Source: Bacteroidales bacterium (GTDB lineage: Bacteria > Bacteroidota > Bacteroidia > Bacteroidales > GCA-2748055). From it: 64,000 nucleotides of DNA. The notes beneath the pieces were generated by a model. That model ran no database searches, was not told where the DNA came from, and was given only the letters and a program-made list of their open reading frames with translations. Location: assembly GCA_023138875.1 (NCBI GenBank), contig JAGLOO010000028.1:1-64000 (forward strand). The letters run 5' to 3'. Shown in pieces: positions 7,240 to 17,005 of this stretch (positions within the stretch are counted from its first letter, which is position 1; every line of letters starts with the position of its first letter). Position numbers and translations under genes: made by a program.

Positions 7240-9081
7240 TCAGGCTACCTCTACCGGGTCCTCTTCAACCCGCAGCCTGTTTATAATAAACTCCTGTCTA
7301 TCGGGTGTATTCTTCCCCATGTAGAAGCCAAGGATCTCATGCAGGTCATCATCCTTTTTCAGGCGAACGGGTTGCAACCTGATATCGGGACCGATGAAAT
7401 GCTTGAACTCATCAGGTGAGATCTCTCCAAGGCCTTTGAACCTCGTAATTTCCGGATTTTTTCCCAGGGTCTCCATGGCATTGGTTCTTTCTTCATCAGA
7501 GTAGCAATAGAAGGTCTTTTTTTTATTCCTGACCCTGAAGAGGGGTGTTTGCAAGATATAGAGGTGACCGTTACGTACCAGGTTGGGGAAAAACTGCAGG
7601 AAGAATGTGAGCAACAGCAGCCTGATATGCATACCGTCCACATCGGCATCGGTGGCGATGACTACATTTTTGTACCTCAGCCCGTCCAGCCCATCCTCGA
7701 TATTCAGGGCTGCCTGAAGCAGGTTAAACTCTTCGTTTTCGTAGACAACTTTTTTTGTGAGCCCAAATGAATTCAGTGGTTTACCGCGAAGACTGAACAC
7801 AGCCTGGAGATTCACATTCCTCGATTTGGTAATGGAACCGGAGGCTGAATCCCCTTCGGTGATAAACAGGGTTGAATCGTTTTTTCGCTCATCCTTGCCA
7901 TTGTAATGGATGCGGCAGTCGCGCAGTTTTTTGTTGTGGAAATTGGCCTTTTTGGCCCGTTCCTTGGCCAGTTTTTTAATACCGGATATGGCTTTTCGTT
8001 CCTTCTCCGATTCCTGGATCTTCTTCAGGAGAATGTGTGCCGTTTCGCCATGCTTGTGCAGGTAGTCATCCAGCTTGGAGGTCAGGAAATTCATAATGAA
8101 ATTCCTCACCGATGGACCCTTAGGACCAATGTCCTTAGAACCCAGCTTGGTTTTAGTCTGGGATTCAAAGACAGGCTCCTCCACTTTGATACTAATGGCT
8201 GCAATGATGGAGGTTCGGATATCTGAAGCGTCAAAATCTTTCTTGTAAAAATCCCTGATAGTTTTAATCAGGGCTTCCTTATATGCTACCTGGTGGGTTC
8301 CTCCCTGCGTGGTGTGTTGTCCGTTGACAAAACCGTAATACTCTTCCCCGTACTGGTTTCCATGGGTGATGGCTACCTCGATATCTCCGTTCTTCATATG
8401 AATAATGGGATACAATCCTTCCCCGCTCATTTTCTCCTGCAGGAGGTCCAGCAGTCCGTTCTTGGAAATAAACTTCTGCCCTTTGTAAATGATGGTAAGG
8501 CCGGTATTGAGATAGGTATAGTTACGAAGCATGGCTTCGATGTACTCATCGATAAAATAGAACTTACCGAACATGGAAGGATCGGGTTCGAAGCAAATTT
8601 GTGTCCCGTTCTTTTCGGATGAGTTTTTCCGGGAGTGGTTCTTCAGGATCTCCCCTTCGCTGAAGTCAGCAGTTTTTACTTGTCCTTCCCTGAAGGAATG
8701 GATGGTGAAGTTTGAGGATAGTGCATTGACTGCCTTAATACCAACGCCGTTCAGACCCACGGATTTTTTAAATACCTTGGAATCATATTTGGCGCCTGTA
8801 TTCATTTTGGAGGCCACATCCACCACTTTACCAAGAGGTACACCCCGGCCGAAGTCACGTATAGATACTTTGTGCTCATCGATGGATACCTCAATGGTTT
8901 TGCCGAATCCCATCATGTATTCGTCGATGGAATTATCAATGACCTCTTTCAACAGGATGTATATACCATCATCAGGAGAAGAGCCGTCACCAAGCTTCCC
9001 AATGTACATACCCGGACGCTTCCTGATGTGTTCTTTCCAGTCAAGGGTCCGGATGGTTTCTTCTGAATAATTTGCCGTCAT
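7240..9081 (-). CDS. parE: DNA topoisomerase IV subunit B (ATPase)
   Basis: 613 residues from the chosen start. It provides ATP-driven strand passage for ParC. The GHKL ATPase domain shows [21 protein letters not shown] and [14 protein letters not shown]; the TOPRIM domain shows [10 protein letters not shown] and the metal site [12 protein letters not shown]; the C-terminal GyrB-type region has [13 protein letters not shown]. An upstream in-frame start at 9132 exists, but AGGAG at 9088-9092 sits six bases before the ATG at 9081, and the extra 17 residues are not family-like. The gene is 41 bases upstream of parC and in the same direction. Confidence 0.93.
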   Translation of the reverse strand: MTANYSEETIRTLDWKEHIRKRPGMYIGKLGDGSSPDDGIYILLKEVIDNSIDEYMMGFGKTIEVSIDEHKVSIRDFGRGVPLGKVVDVASKMNTGAKYDSKVFKKSVGLNGVGIKAVNALSSNFTIHSFREGQVKTADFSEGEILKNHSRKNSSEKNGTQICFEPDPSMFGKFYFIDEYIEAMLRNYTYLNTGLTIIYKGQKFISKNGLLDLLQEKMSGEGLYPIIHMKNGDIEVAITHGNQYGEEYYGFVNGQHTTQGGTHQVAYKEALIKTIRDFYKKDFDASDIRTSIIAAISIKVEEPVFESQTKTKLGSKDIGPKGPSVRNFIMNFLTSKLDDYLHKHGETAHILLKKIQESEKERKAISGIKKLAKERAKKANFHNKKLRDCRIHYNGKDERKNDSTLFITEGDSASGSITKSRNVNLQAVFSLRGKPLNSFGLTKKVVYENEEFNLLQAALNIEDGLDGLRYKNVVIATDADVDGMHIRLLLLTFFLQFFPNLVRNGHLYILQTPLFRVRNKKKTFYCYSDEERTNAMETLGKNPEITRFKGLGEISPDEFKHFIGPDIRLQPVRLKKDDDLHEILGFYMGKNTPDRQEFIINRLRVEEDPVEVA

Positions 9082-9087
9082 ATCTAT

Positions 9088-9092
9088 CTCCT
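9088..9092 (-). promoter_or_regulatory. Shine-Dalgarno AGGAG that fixes the parE start
   Basis: AGGAG on the minus strand, six bases from the ATG at 9079-9081. Strong Shine-Dalgarno sites are not the rule in this phylum, so it is a useful hint for the start. Confidence 0.6.
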
Positions 9093-9185
9093 CTAAGCAG
9101 CACAAATATAACCAAAAGTATGTGTCAATCATTACGCAGTTTTCAACACAGAAACCTTAAGAAATGGTTAATACAAGCTGCAATT

Positions 9186-9956
9186 TCAAGACCATTCTAT
9201 AGCCTGGACCTCCATGTGGGTGTGGGTTCCGGGAGTGTACGTCCCCCGGGTATCAAAATCCCATTTCCATCGGTCCGAACGGAAACTTTCCGGTAAACCG
9301 GTGAAAAGCAAAGATTTGGAAGATTCGTTTTCGTTTTTGTCCACACTTACCTCCAGGGTGTCTGTAATGAGGCATCCGGGATTGTTGGTAATCCATTCCA
9401 GGTGAAATGCCTGGATTTTTGAACGGAACCGGTTTGCTGATTCCTGTTGAAAATATCCATGTTTTCGCAGGAAGTCACATAGTATGATATCCAATTGGTT
9501 CAGGAGATTGACTGAAACAACAGCGTCTGGATTCAGGTGATCCAGTGGAGGAATAAGCGTTAACTCATCCAGGTAGTTATCAATGGACTGCAAGTGGCTG
9601 ATTTTTCTATACTGCCAGAGCTTTTCTACGGCCCCTCCTGAAAGATCTGCATGAACCAGCTCTACATTTTCCAGTTCACTCACCTTTTTCCTGATTTGTG
9701 GAGGATGGTTGATGTCGACCAGGTAAAGATGTTCATAGCGGCCAGCCATGTCAGCCAGCGGAACATCCAGCAACCAGCCACTGCCCAGCACGGCTACGGT
9801 CCTGATGGTTGTGTCCCGAAAAGCATCGTTGATGAATTTCTTTGTTCTTTCCAGATGCTGGTCCCAGTTGGACCCTTCACGCAAATATCGGTTCATGATC
9901 CCATCCTGGTCTTGCACGTATCCCATCCGCCTGATGATGCGCTGACTGCTTGTCAT
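9186..9956 (-). CDS. Unnamed Rossmann-fold protein, methyltransferase-like
   Basis: 256 residues. I do not recognise a named family. Residues about 52-65 (IRTVAVLGSGWLLDVP) look like SAM-binding motif I (a strand followed by GxG), residues about 77-83 (LYLVDIN) like the acidic end of strand 2, and VELVHADLSGG near 98 like motif III. No membrane segment or signal peptide is seen, so it is probably cytosolic. It ends near parE and its stop side faces the parE start; its own start overlaps the stop of the upstream plsC gene by four bases (ATGA type), which suggests a shared mRNA with lipid synthesis. Substrate unknown. Confidence 0.7.
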   Translation of the reverse strand: MTSSQRIIRRMGYVQDQDGIMNRYLREGSNWDQHLERTKKFINDAFRDTTIRTVAVLGSGWLLDVPLADMAGRYEHLYLVDINHPPQIRKKVSELENVELVHADLSGGAVEKLWQYRKISHLQSIDNYLDELTLIPPLDHLNPDAVVSVNLLNQLDIILCDFLRKHGYFQQESANRFRSKIQAFHLEWITNNPGCLITDTLEVSVDKNENESSKSLLFTGLPESFRSDRWKWDFDTRGTYTPGTHTHMEVQAIEWS

Positions 9957-10711
9957 TGACCGGCATTTTCATCATCCAGGCTGGCCAGTCCAATTTCCAT
10001 TTTGTTCCTGATCATGGAAGTGAGTTCTTTCAGATCCGTCTCCTTAACAATTTGCGCAGGAATTTCATCCAGTACCCTTATATTGATATGGGTCTTTCCT
10101 CTGAGTACCCAGGAGCCCCTGTAAAATGTCTTCTCCGAACCTGTGTGTACGATTGGGATGATGCCGCTTTCCATCTTTTTTGCCAGCAGGAAAGCACCCT
10201 CCTTAAATGGCCTCATGGTGGTGGTTTTTGAACGTGTCCCTTCAGGGAAAATCAGGATGGAAGATCCTTTTTTCATTTCGGATTCAGCCTGTGTAAGGAA
10301 CTGCATTCCCGAGTGCAGGGAATCACGGCGAATCCTTACCGAGTTGGTCAGAGAAAGCACCATGCCCACAAACGGGAGTTTGAAATTCTCAGATTTTGAA
10401 GTCCATTTAAAAGGCCTTCGCAGCTTATTCAGGACCGGAACATCGATCATCGACCGGTGGTTGGATACCAACACCACCGCACGGTTCCATGGAATCTTTT
10501 TCCTTCCCTCCAGGTGCAGTTTCCAGAAAGGGATCAGTGATCGGTAGTGCCAGGCCCAGAAGATTGCGACAAAGTGGACTGCCAGCCGTCGTTTATCCCA
10601 CCAGAATGTGCATACCCATACCAGGAGGAAAAAGGGTGTGATGATCATGGAGGTGATGATCATGGTAATCCATGCAAGGATGGAATATGCCTTCAGGAAG
10701 AATAACCTCAT
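9953..10711 (-). CDS. plsC: 1-acyl-sn-glycerol-3-phosphate acyltransferase (PlsC family)
   Basis: 252 residues. Members transfer an acyl chain to lysophosphatidate in the inner membrane, giving phosphatidate. An N-terminal hydrophobic part (about 8-40) anchors it. The catalytic NHRSMIDVP (H-x4-D) is near residue 85, the glycerol-phosphate site FPEGTRS near 157. The ATG is at 10709-10711. The stop overlaps the next gene by four bases, so both genes are likely translated together. The opposite-strand sigma factor gene begins about 115-150 bases away, so the two promoters lie back to back there. Confidence 0.88.
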   Translation of the reverse strand: MRLFFLKAYSILAWITMIITSMIITPFFLLVWVCTFWWDKRRLAVHFVAIFWAWHYRSLIPFWKLHLEGRKKIPWNRAVVLVSNHRSMIDVPVLNKLRRPFKWTSKSENFKLPFVGMVLSLTNSVRIRRDSLHSGMQFLTQAESEMKKGSSILIFPEGTRSKTTTMRPFKEGAFLLAKKMESGIIPIVHTGSEKTFYRGSWVLRGKTHINIRVLDEIPAQIVKETDLKELTSMIRNKMEIGLASLDDENAGQ

Positions 10712-10862
10712 GAGCTTCGAATTTGGAGTCGAAAATACGAAAAATCATATAGATTCTTTTATGACATAACTCCTGTTGAATAAAATGGTTAAAAGCTTGT
10801 GTGGATTTCTCTATCTTTAGCACTGTATGACCATTGAAAAGCGGCAGGACCCAACGGGTAGC

Positions 10863-11387
10863 ATGAGCAAGCACTCGTTTGAGCAATTCTTCAGGGAGTA
10901 CTTTACACCCCTGATGTCTTTTGCAAAAAAGATCCTGGTAGATGAGGATGATGCCAGGGAAGTTGTACAAAAGGTATTTATCAACCTGTGGGAAAAGAGG
11001 GAGGAGATCGATCTGTCAACATCGCTTAAATCATACCTTTTTACATCGGTCCATAACAGAAGTCTCAATGTGATCAGGGACAGGAAAAAGTTTTCTTCGG
11101 AGGAGGTCCCGGAATTGGCCGGGGAATGGGATGTAAGTGCGCAGATTGAATCCATGGAACTGGAGGAGAAGATCCGTGAAACCATTGAAGCCCTGCCGGA
11201 AAAATGCAGACAGATCTTTGAGTTGAGCCGATTTGATGGACTGAAGTACAGCGAAATAGCCGAACAGCTTGATATCTCGGTCAAAACTGTGGAAAACCAG
11301 ATGTCCAAAGCCCTGAAGATACTTAGAGAAAAGCTTTTGAAATACTTGACCATTCTGGTATGGTTGATCATGAATTCATTGAATTAA
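10863..11387 (+). CDS. ECF RNA polymerase sigma factor (FecI-like, Bacteroidota type)
   Basis: 174 residues from the chosen ATG. Region 2 spans about 5-75 (FEQFFREYFTPLMSFAKKI, DDAREVVQKVFINLWEKRE) and region 4 about 115-170 (LPEKCRQIFELSRFDGLKYSEIAEQL). It directs RNA polymerase to the downstream uptake operon when released by the FecR protein. A start at 10827 is possible, but a -7-like TATCTTTA at 10812-10819 would then leave almost no leader, so ATG 10863 (MSKHSFEQ) is preferred. FecR, a TonB receptor with an STN domain and a DUF4249 protein follow in the same direction, which is the classic cell-surface signalling layout. Confidence 0.9.
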   Translation: MSKHSFEQFFREYFTPLMSFAKKILVDEDDAREVVQKVFINLWEKREEIDLSTSLKSYLFTSVHNRSLNVIRDRKKFSSEEVPELAGEWDVSAQIESMELEEKIRETIEALPEKCRQIFELSRFDGLKYSEIAEQLDISVKTVENQMSKALKILREKLLKYLTILVWLIMNSLN

Positions 11388-11436
11388 TAAGTGATGTTTA
11401 TTCATAGGGGTATTTACTGTCCGGGGTGTGTAATAG

Positions 11437-12453
11437 ATGAATATGTCAGTTGAAGATACACATAGCGATTTTAACAACCTGGTCCCCAAGTTTCTCTCCG
11501 GCGAACTAACGCCGGACGAGAACCGGCTGTTTCGGGAGATCCTCAGGCAGGATCCTGGAAAACAGGTACTGGTGGATGAATACCGGAAGATCTGGGACTC
11601 TGTTGGATCTGTGGCAAACCGGGAATCCTATGACCTGGATGCCGAATGGGAAATCATGCGTGAAAAGCTTCCTGAGACCGGGTTACTCCCCCGGACATCC
11701 ACGCGGTCCATTCTTTTCTACACCATCCGAATTGCAGCAGTCCTCCTGGTGGGATTGATCTTTTCTTTTGCATGGATCTATACAGCCCGCATGGTGGGAA
11801 CTGAAAAGGTCATTGCCGAAAATGAACCCATGGAGGTGGTCCTGGATGATGGTACGCAGGTAACGGTAAACCGCCAGTCTAAAATCAGGTATAAGAAGAA
11901 GTTCTCGGAATCAGAGCGTAAGATCTATCTGGACGGTGAGGCCTGGTTTGATGTGACAAGGGATACATCACGGCCCTTTGTCATTGACGCAGGCACTGTA
12001 CTGGTGGAAGTGCTTGGAACCAGTTTCAATGTAAATGCCTATAAAGAAAACCCCACAGTTGAGATCACTGTAGAAACTGGTGTTGTTGCTCTGACTGCCA
12101 AGCAGGACCACCAGGAACAGGTCGTTCTTCGTGCAGGAAACAGTGGAACATACAATCAAGAAAGCAGACAGCTGAAACTGATCCAATCCTCCAACCCCAA
12201 CAGTATATCCTGGAAGACCAGGGAACTGTACTTTGATCATTCTTCCCTGCAGGAGGTTGCAGACCTGATCAACAGTGTCTACAATACAAACCTGGTGATC
12301 ATGAACCGGGAGCTGGCTGCATGCCCCATAACCGTTACCTTCAGGGATCAATCCCTCGAAGCCGTATTGAATGTGCTAGAGATGACACTTGACCTGGATA
12401 TTACCCGTGCCGGCGATCAGATCAGACTGGATGGGGCAGGTTGTGTTGAATAG
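11437..12453 (+). CDS. FecR-family anti-sigma factor / signal transducer
   Basis: 338 residues. The N-terminal part (1-85) is the cytosolic sigma-binding region, one membrane segment lies at about 88-110 (IRIAAVLLVGLIFSFAWIY), and the periplasmic part has the FecR domain (VVLDDGTQVTVNRQSKIRYKK, GEAWFDVTRD, VEVLGTSFNVNAY) followed by a C-terminal DUF4974-like domain (ISWKTRELYFDHSSLQEVADLI). It relays the state of the TonB receptor's STN domain to the sigma factor. It starts 49 bases after the sigma gene and ends eight bases before the receptor. Confidence 0.92.
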   Translation: MNMSVEDTHSDFNNLVPKFLSGELTPDENRLFREILRQDPGKQVLVDEYRKIWDSVGSVANRESYDLDAEWEIMREKLPETGLLPRTSTRSILFYTIRIAAVLLVGLIFSFAWIYTARMVGTEKVIAENEPMEVVLDDGTQVTVNRQSKIRYKKKFSESERKIYLDGEAWFDVTRDTSRPFVIDAGTVLVEVLGTSFNVNAYKENPTVEITVETGVVALTAKQDHQEQVVLRAGNSGTYNQESRQLKLIQSSNPNSISWKTRELYFDHSSLQEVADLINSVYNTNLVIMNRELAACPITVTFRDQSLEAVLNVLEMTLDLDITRAGDQIRLDGAGCVE

Positions 12454-12461
12454 TATTTTAT

Positions 12462-15155
12462 ATGTCAGGATCCGGGCTGAAAATATTTCTACTGTTGCTC
12501 TGTCTGCAAATCTTTTCCTGTTTTACGATGGGACAGAAAGAAGTTGACCATTTGATCACACTTCAGGCCAACCAGGTACCTTTAAGGGAGGTACTTGATC
12601 AGATCGAGGAACAGACAGGCCTGAGCTTTTCATACAGTACAAGGCTTGTTGATGACGGTGATCCGGTGAGCATTCATGTAACACGGGAGCCCCTTGATAG
12701 TGTTCTTAAAGTGCTGTTCACAGGCCATAAGGTGAGGTACGAGATCATTGAGCGACAGATCGTTTTGAAAAGAGCGAGACGGGTCAGGGTGGAAGTGGAA
12801 GCTTCCATTGACAACCTGGGACCCGGCGGTACCCCGGTGCAGTTCACCATCAGCGGTTATGTAAAGGACATGCGAACCGGAGAGATCCTGATCGGGGCTA
12901 CTGTGTCCATACCGGGCGGACTGCAGGGGACTATTACCAACAATTATGGATTTTATTCCCTTACCCTGAAAGAGGAGGTGGAGGAGCTGATCTGTTCCTA
13001 TGTGGGTTACAGGCACATGGTTATACCCTTCACAGGAAGCAGCAGTCAGACCGTTCATTTCACAATGGAAAAGGAGTTGGCCAGGCTGAGTGAGGTGACC
13101 ATCTACTCCAGTGAACAGGAGAACATCATCCGGACCTCAAGGAGTTCTGAGGAACGGATCGACGCGGAATCGGTAAGAAAGATGCCAGCATTGTTCGGGG
13201 AAAAGGATGTGATCAAATCACTGGCTGCCATTCCCGGTATCAAGTTTTTCGGGGATGGTTCAACCATCTTCTATGTGAGGGGAGGGGGCAGGGACCAGAA
13301 CATGATCACCATTGATGAGGCTCCGGTGTATAATCCCACCCACCTGCTTGGCTTTTTCAGTACCATTGTCCCCGATGCCATCAAAGATGTAAAGATCTAT
13401 AAGGGAGATTTCCCTGCCAGCTACGGGGGCAGGCTCTCCTCCCTGATCGATATCCGTACCAAAGACGGGAACATGAACCGGTTCGGGATGGATGGAAGCC
13501 TGGGTCTGCTTTCTTCCCGGCTTTCACTGGAAGGTCCCATCTGGAAGGAACATATCTCATTTTTTGTATCGGGAAGACGCTCCTACATTACCCGGCCACT
13601 TCAGAAGTCCAATCCCCGGATCAATGACCTCCATTTTTCTGATTTTCATTTGAAGTTGAATTACCACATCAACACGAAAAACAGGGTGTTCTTCTCCATG
13701 TACAGGGGTGAGGATAATTTTGCCCAGCAGAACAGTGACGAACAATCATCCGGGATCAACTGGCAGAACAGCACAACCACACTCAGATGGAACCACCTGT
13801 TTTCCGACAAGCTCTTTTCGAACCTTACTCTGTTGGGATCCAGGTATGATTATTATCTCAATACCCATATTGAGAACAACGATTACTGGAATTCTCACAT
13901 CGATAATGTGAGCCTGAAGTATGATTTTACCTGGTATGTGCAACCCGACAATACTTTTCGTTTCGGAATGCTTATTGCAGGGCATTTCCACAACCCGGGG
14001 AATTACTATCACAATGGTCAGGAATTTGATCCCGGATTGGATCTTTCTACCAAGTATACCCGCGAATATGCTTTTTATGCTTCCAATCAGTTCATCATTA
14101 ATAACAAACTCTCAGTCAGGGCCGGGATGAGACTGACTGTCTGGCAAAACCTGGGGTATGCCACCGAATATGATGTGGTGAAGACCACCGGTTCCGATTT
14201 GGAGCGGGACAGCCTGGTGGTCACCGAGCATCCGGCGGGTGAAGTATACCACCAGTCCTTCTCGCTGGATCCGAGGCTCAGCATGATCTACCAGCCCGGT
14301 ACCCGTCATATATTTAAACTGAGTTACAGCCGTACCAGCCAGTTCCAGTACCTGATCACAAACTCCATCAGTCCTTTTACCTCCCTCGAGGTCTGGCTGC
14401 CTGCGGGCCCCAATGTGGATCCACAATATGCCCATCAGTTTACCCTTGGATATACCCACAGGTTTGATGTACCCGGCCTGAGTCTTGATATAGAGACTTA
14501 TTTCAAGGGCATGCGCAATCTGATCGATTACCGTGATCATGCACGGATGTTGATGAATCCTCTGGTGGAATATGAATTGAGGTTCGGCAAAGGAAAAGGA
14601 TACGGAGTAGAAGTGATCCTGAATAAGGAGCGTGGTACCCTGAACGGATGGATCTCCTATACCCTTTCCAGGGCCATTTACCAGGTGGATGAGATTAACC
14701 AGGGAAACCCCTATCCGGCCTATTCCGACAGGCCCCATGACTTCTCATTTTACCTGTCATGGTCGCTTAATCCCAGGATCACCCTTACCGGTAATTTTAT
14801 TTACATGACGGGGGCTCCCTTTACCACGCCCACGGGTTTTTATTTCTATGACAACCATCAGGTCCCTATTTACGCAGAACGCAACAATGACCGGCTCCCC
14901 GATTACCATCGCCTGGATGTGGCACTGAACTGGCACATGAGCAAACCTGAACGAAAATTCCAGCATGAACTGATCTTTTCTATCTACAACCTCTATAACC
15001 GTAAGAATCCTGTGGCATTGCATTTCAATAAAACAGAGATTGATAATGGATCATACGTAGTACCGTATGATTTCTATAGCAGTCCGGAACTGGTTTCAAC
15101 CCATTTTTACCTGTATGGGATCGTCCCGTCTGTTAGCTACCACTTCAAGTTTTAA
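12462..15155 (+). CDS. TonB-dependent receptor with STN signalling domain
   Basis: 897 residues, outer membrane. Order of parts: signal peptide (about 1-25), STN domain (about 28-100, LQANQVPLREVLDQIEEQTG), carboxypeptidase-regulatory-like domain (about 125-205, ISGYVKDMRTGEILIGATVSI), plug (about 215-335, with IFYVRGGGRDQNMITIDEAPVYN split here by its variable parts, and PASYGGRLSSLIDIRT) and a 22-strand-type barrel to the end. The STN domain tells the FecR partner that ligand is bound, so the receptor regulates its own synthesis. The ligand cannot be read from sequence; the sigma/FecR link suggests an iron chelate or another scarce nutrient. The downstream lipoprotein starts three bases later. 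Confidence 0.92.
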   Translation: MSGSGLKIFLLLLCLQIFSCFTMGQKEVDHLITLQANQVPLREVLDQIEEQTGLSFSYSTRLVDDGDPVSIHVTREPLDSVLKVLFTGHKVRYEIIERQIVLKRARRVRVEVEASIDNLGPGGTPVQFTISGYVKDMRTGEILIGATVSIPGGLQGTITNNYGFYSLTLKEEVEELICSYVGYRHMVIPFTGSSSQTVHFTMEKELARLSEVTIYSSEQENIIRTSRSSEERIDAESVRKMPALFGEKDVIKSLAAIPGIKFFGDGSTIFYVRGGGRDQNMITIDEAPVYNPTHLLGFFSTIVPDAIKDVKIYKGDFPASYGGRLSSLIDIRTKDGNMNRFGMDGSLGLLSSRLSLEGPIWKEHISFFVSGRRSYITRPLQKSNPRINDLHFSDFHLKLNYHINTKNRVFFSMYRGEDNFAQQNSDEQSSGINWQNSTTTLRWNHLFSDKLFSNLTLLGSRYDYYLNTHIENNDYWNSHIDNVSLKYDFTWYVQPDNTFRFGMLIAGHFHNPGNYYHNGQEFDPGLDLSTKYTREYAFYASNQFIINNKLSVRAGMRLTVWQNLGYATEYDVVKTTGSDLERDSLVVTEHPAGEVYHQSFSLDPRLSMIYQPGTRHIFKLSYSRTSQFQYLITNSISPFTSLEVWLPAGPNVDPQYAHQFTLGYTHRFDVPGLSLDIETYFKGMRNLIDYRDHARMLMNPLVEYELRFGKGKGYGVEVILNKERGTLNGWISYTLSRAIYQVDEINQGNPYPAYSDRPHDFSFYLSWSLNPRITLTGNFIYMTGAPFTTPTGFYFYDNHQVPIYAERNNDRLPDYHRLDVALNWHMSKPERKFQHELIFSIYNLYNRKNPVALHFNKTEIDNGSYVVPYDFYSSPELVSTHFYLYGIVPSVSYHFKF

Positions 15156-15158
15156 CAC

Positions 15159-15998
15159 ATGAACAAGAAAAACATACTTCAACGGAATTTCATGGGGTGT
15201 TTAGAGATCACCCTCGTCATGTTGACGTCCGTGTCATGCACAGAAAAAATTGACTGGGAATTGAAGTATCAGGAAGAGTCGCTTATTGTGGTGGAAGGCA
15301 AGATAACCAACGAGATAAAGTCTCATGAGGTGAAGCTGACCAGGCCTGTTTATGAAATGAATGGTACCTCCGAACCGGTAAGTGATGCGGTGGTGGAGAT
15401 CTACGATGGCAGGGTGATCCATCCACTGAGAGAGGATGATTCAAGGCCTGGAGTCTACCTGACTGCATCTGGTTTTGCGGGGGTGGTGAACAAAGGCTAC
15501 CAGCTCAGGATCGGCTATGGTGACCTGAAGATAACTGCAATCACCTTTATGCGGGCTGTGACACCTTTCCAGCACATGCGGACTTACAGGGTCCAGACCA
15601 ATCCAACCCTGTATGAGGCTTACATCAGCGACAGCGATGAGCCCGCCATTGTTAGGATGGAACTGAACTGGAGCCATGTTTCCGGGTATGATACCCTGTC
15701 TGATGCAGATAACCATGCGTTGATCTATCATTATACCCTGGGGAGTGTGGATGTGAACCGGCTGTTTCCGCCAGACCGGGAACGGGTAAGGTTCCCGCCG
15801 GGAACCATCGTATTCCGCGAAAAAGAATCTGTTTCAGGTGCTTATGAGGAATTCTTAAGGGGGGTCCTTTCGGAGACTGACTGGAGGGGTGGCGTCTTTG
15901 ATGTATTACCAGGAAACGCCCGCACCAACCTGAGCGAAGGGGCCATCGGGTATTTCACAGCAGCTACAGTGATACGCGATACGGTGGAAATCGAGTAG
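15159..15998 (+). CDS. DUF4249-family lipoprotein of the TonB receptor operon
   Basis: 279 residues. A lipoprotein signal ends at MLTSVSC (C27). The body has the DUF4249 features: EESLIVVEGKITNE near 40-53, a transthyretin-like repeat (VSDAVVEIYDG), GYQLRIGY and a C-terminal GAIGYF motif. These proteins regularly follow STN-type TonB receptors in Bacteroidota and are thought to sit on or near the receptor at the outer membrane; their substrate role is not established. It is somewhat shorter than many members but looks complete. The stop faces that of the HmuY-like gene seven bases away. Confidence 0.85.
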   Translation: MNKKNILQRNFMGCLEITLVMLTSVSCTEKIDWELKYQEESLIVVEGKITNEIKSHEVKLTRPVYEMNGTSEPVSDAVVEIYDGRVIHPLREDDSRPGVYLTASGFAGVVNKGYQLRIGYGDLKITAITFMRAVTPFQHMRTYRVQTNPTLYEAYISDSDEPAIVRMELNWSHVSGYDTLSDADNHALIYHYTLGSVDVNRLFPPDRERVRFPPGTIVFREKESVSGAYEEFLRGVLSETDWRGGVFDVLPGNARTNLSEGAIGYFTAATVIRDTVEIE

Positions 15999-16005
15999 GG
16001 GCCTG

Positions 16006-16995
16006 TCAGAGCCTGATATATTCAAACTTTGGGTATCCTTTTTCGCCGGTATCGTTATAGAAATCTATGAAACGGAGTTTGTAGTAAAAGCCATCCCTGT
16101 CCCGGATCAGGTAGGCCTGACCGGGTACAATGGTATAGGCTCCGTCGTCGAAATTATAATATTTCCAGTCATAACCGATCACATCGGCATGTGTGGAAAG
16201 CTGCAGGTCAATGGTATCACCCAGTTCAATACTTGTGAAGTCATGAATGGTATCCAGGGCAGCGGCTACCCCGTTGGGATTCAGCACCACCCCGGTCACC
16301 AGGTATGGATAGTTGTCTCCCTCATCGGTTACTAACATGGTGGTGTATTTTGAAAAGAGCAGGCTCCAGCCATCAGGTTCAGGTGCTATATCTTCAATGC
16401 CGTTCTCAAAAGAGAAATAGATGCGATCCATTTCCGGATCCCGGCTGATCAGTACGGTTGTGTCTCCGCTGTTATCGTTGTTGGCGAAACGAACCAGGTA
16501 GTTATCTCCATAGGTTTCGAACCGCACCTTTTTGGATCCCACTTGCCTGTTTTTCTCATCCATCCCCCTGTCTACCAGGTACACATACCCGAGGGACCAT
16601 ATGGAATCTCCTGAATCCTCAAACCACGCTCCAATGGCTGTGCTGTCCGGGTTCCCATCGGATGGATCAAACCTCATTTCAAGCCCGGATTCATTAATCT
16701 CAGCAGCAAAGGTGGTATCATTGGAGTTCCCTCCATACATGAACTTGGAAGAATTCAGCCTGATGAGCCATCCCCCGGTAGAACTCTCGAAACTGAGGTC
16801 CCAGTTGGAGAGCACATTGGAAGTAACCTCCATGTTGCGATTCAGGTCGTAAAATATTTGCCTGGCATAATTAGGGCCCAGTGCAGCTTCCCCCACCTCC
16901 AGGTCACCCTGCTGATGGGGAGCCACCATCGTGTCCTCTTCAAAACAGGATGTGAGCGTGACTGCCAGCATGGATATGAAAATCAGGTTACGCAT
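16006..16995 (-). CDS. HmuY-like heme-binding lipoprotein
   Basis: 329 residues from ATG 16995. A short lipoprotein signal (MRNLIFISMLAVTLTSC) fixes this start; a longer frame to 17118 would lack a signal and overlap the receptor gene. The body resembles the HmuY family, with paired beta modules: NYARQIFYDLNRN, NWDLSFESSTGGWLIRLNSSKFM and DGWSLLFSKYTTML followed by YLVTGVVLNPNGV. HmuY of Porphyromonas takes heme from host proteins and gives it to its TonB receptor. The ATG lies just after the receptor stop (10 bases), so it is the third gene of one operon with a receptor and a second, secreted HmuY-like protein. Heme ligands were not assigned. Confidence 0.78.
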   Translation of the reverse strand: MRNLIFISMLAVTLTSCFEEDTMVAPHQQGDLEVGEAALGPNYARQIFYDLNRNMEVTSNVLSNWDLSFESSTGGWLIRLNSSKFMYGGNSNDTTFAAEINESGLEMRFDPSDGNPDSTAIGAWFEDSGDSIWSLGYVYLVDRGMDEKNRQVGSKKVRFETYGDNYLVRFANNDNSGDTTVLISRDPEMDRIYFSFENGIEDIAPEPDGWSLLFSKYTTMLVTDEGDNYPYLVTGVVLNPNGVAAALDTIHDFTSIELGDTIDLQLSTHADVIGYDWKYYNFDDGAYTIVPGQAYLIRDRDGFYYKLRFIDFYNDTGEKGYPKFEYIRL

Positions 16996-17005
16996 ACAAT
17001 CAGGT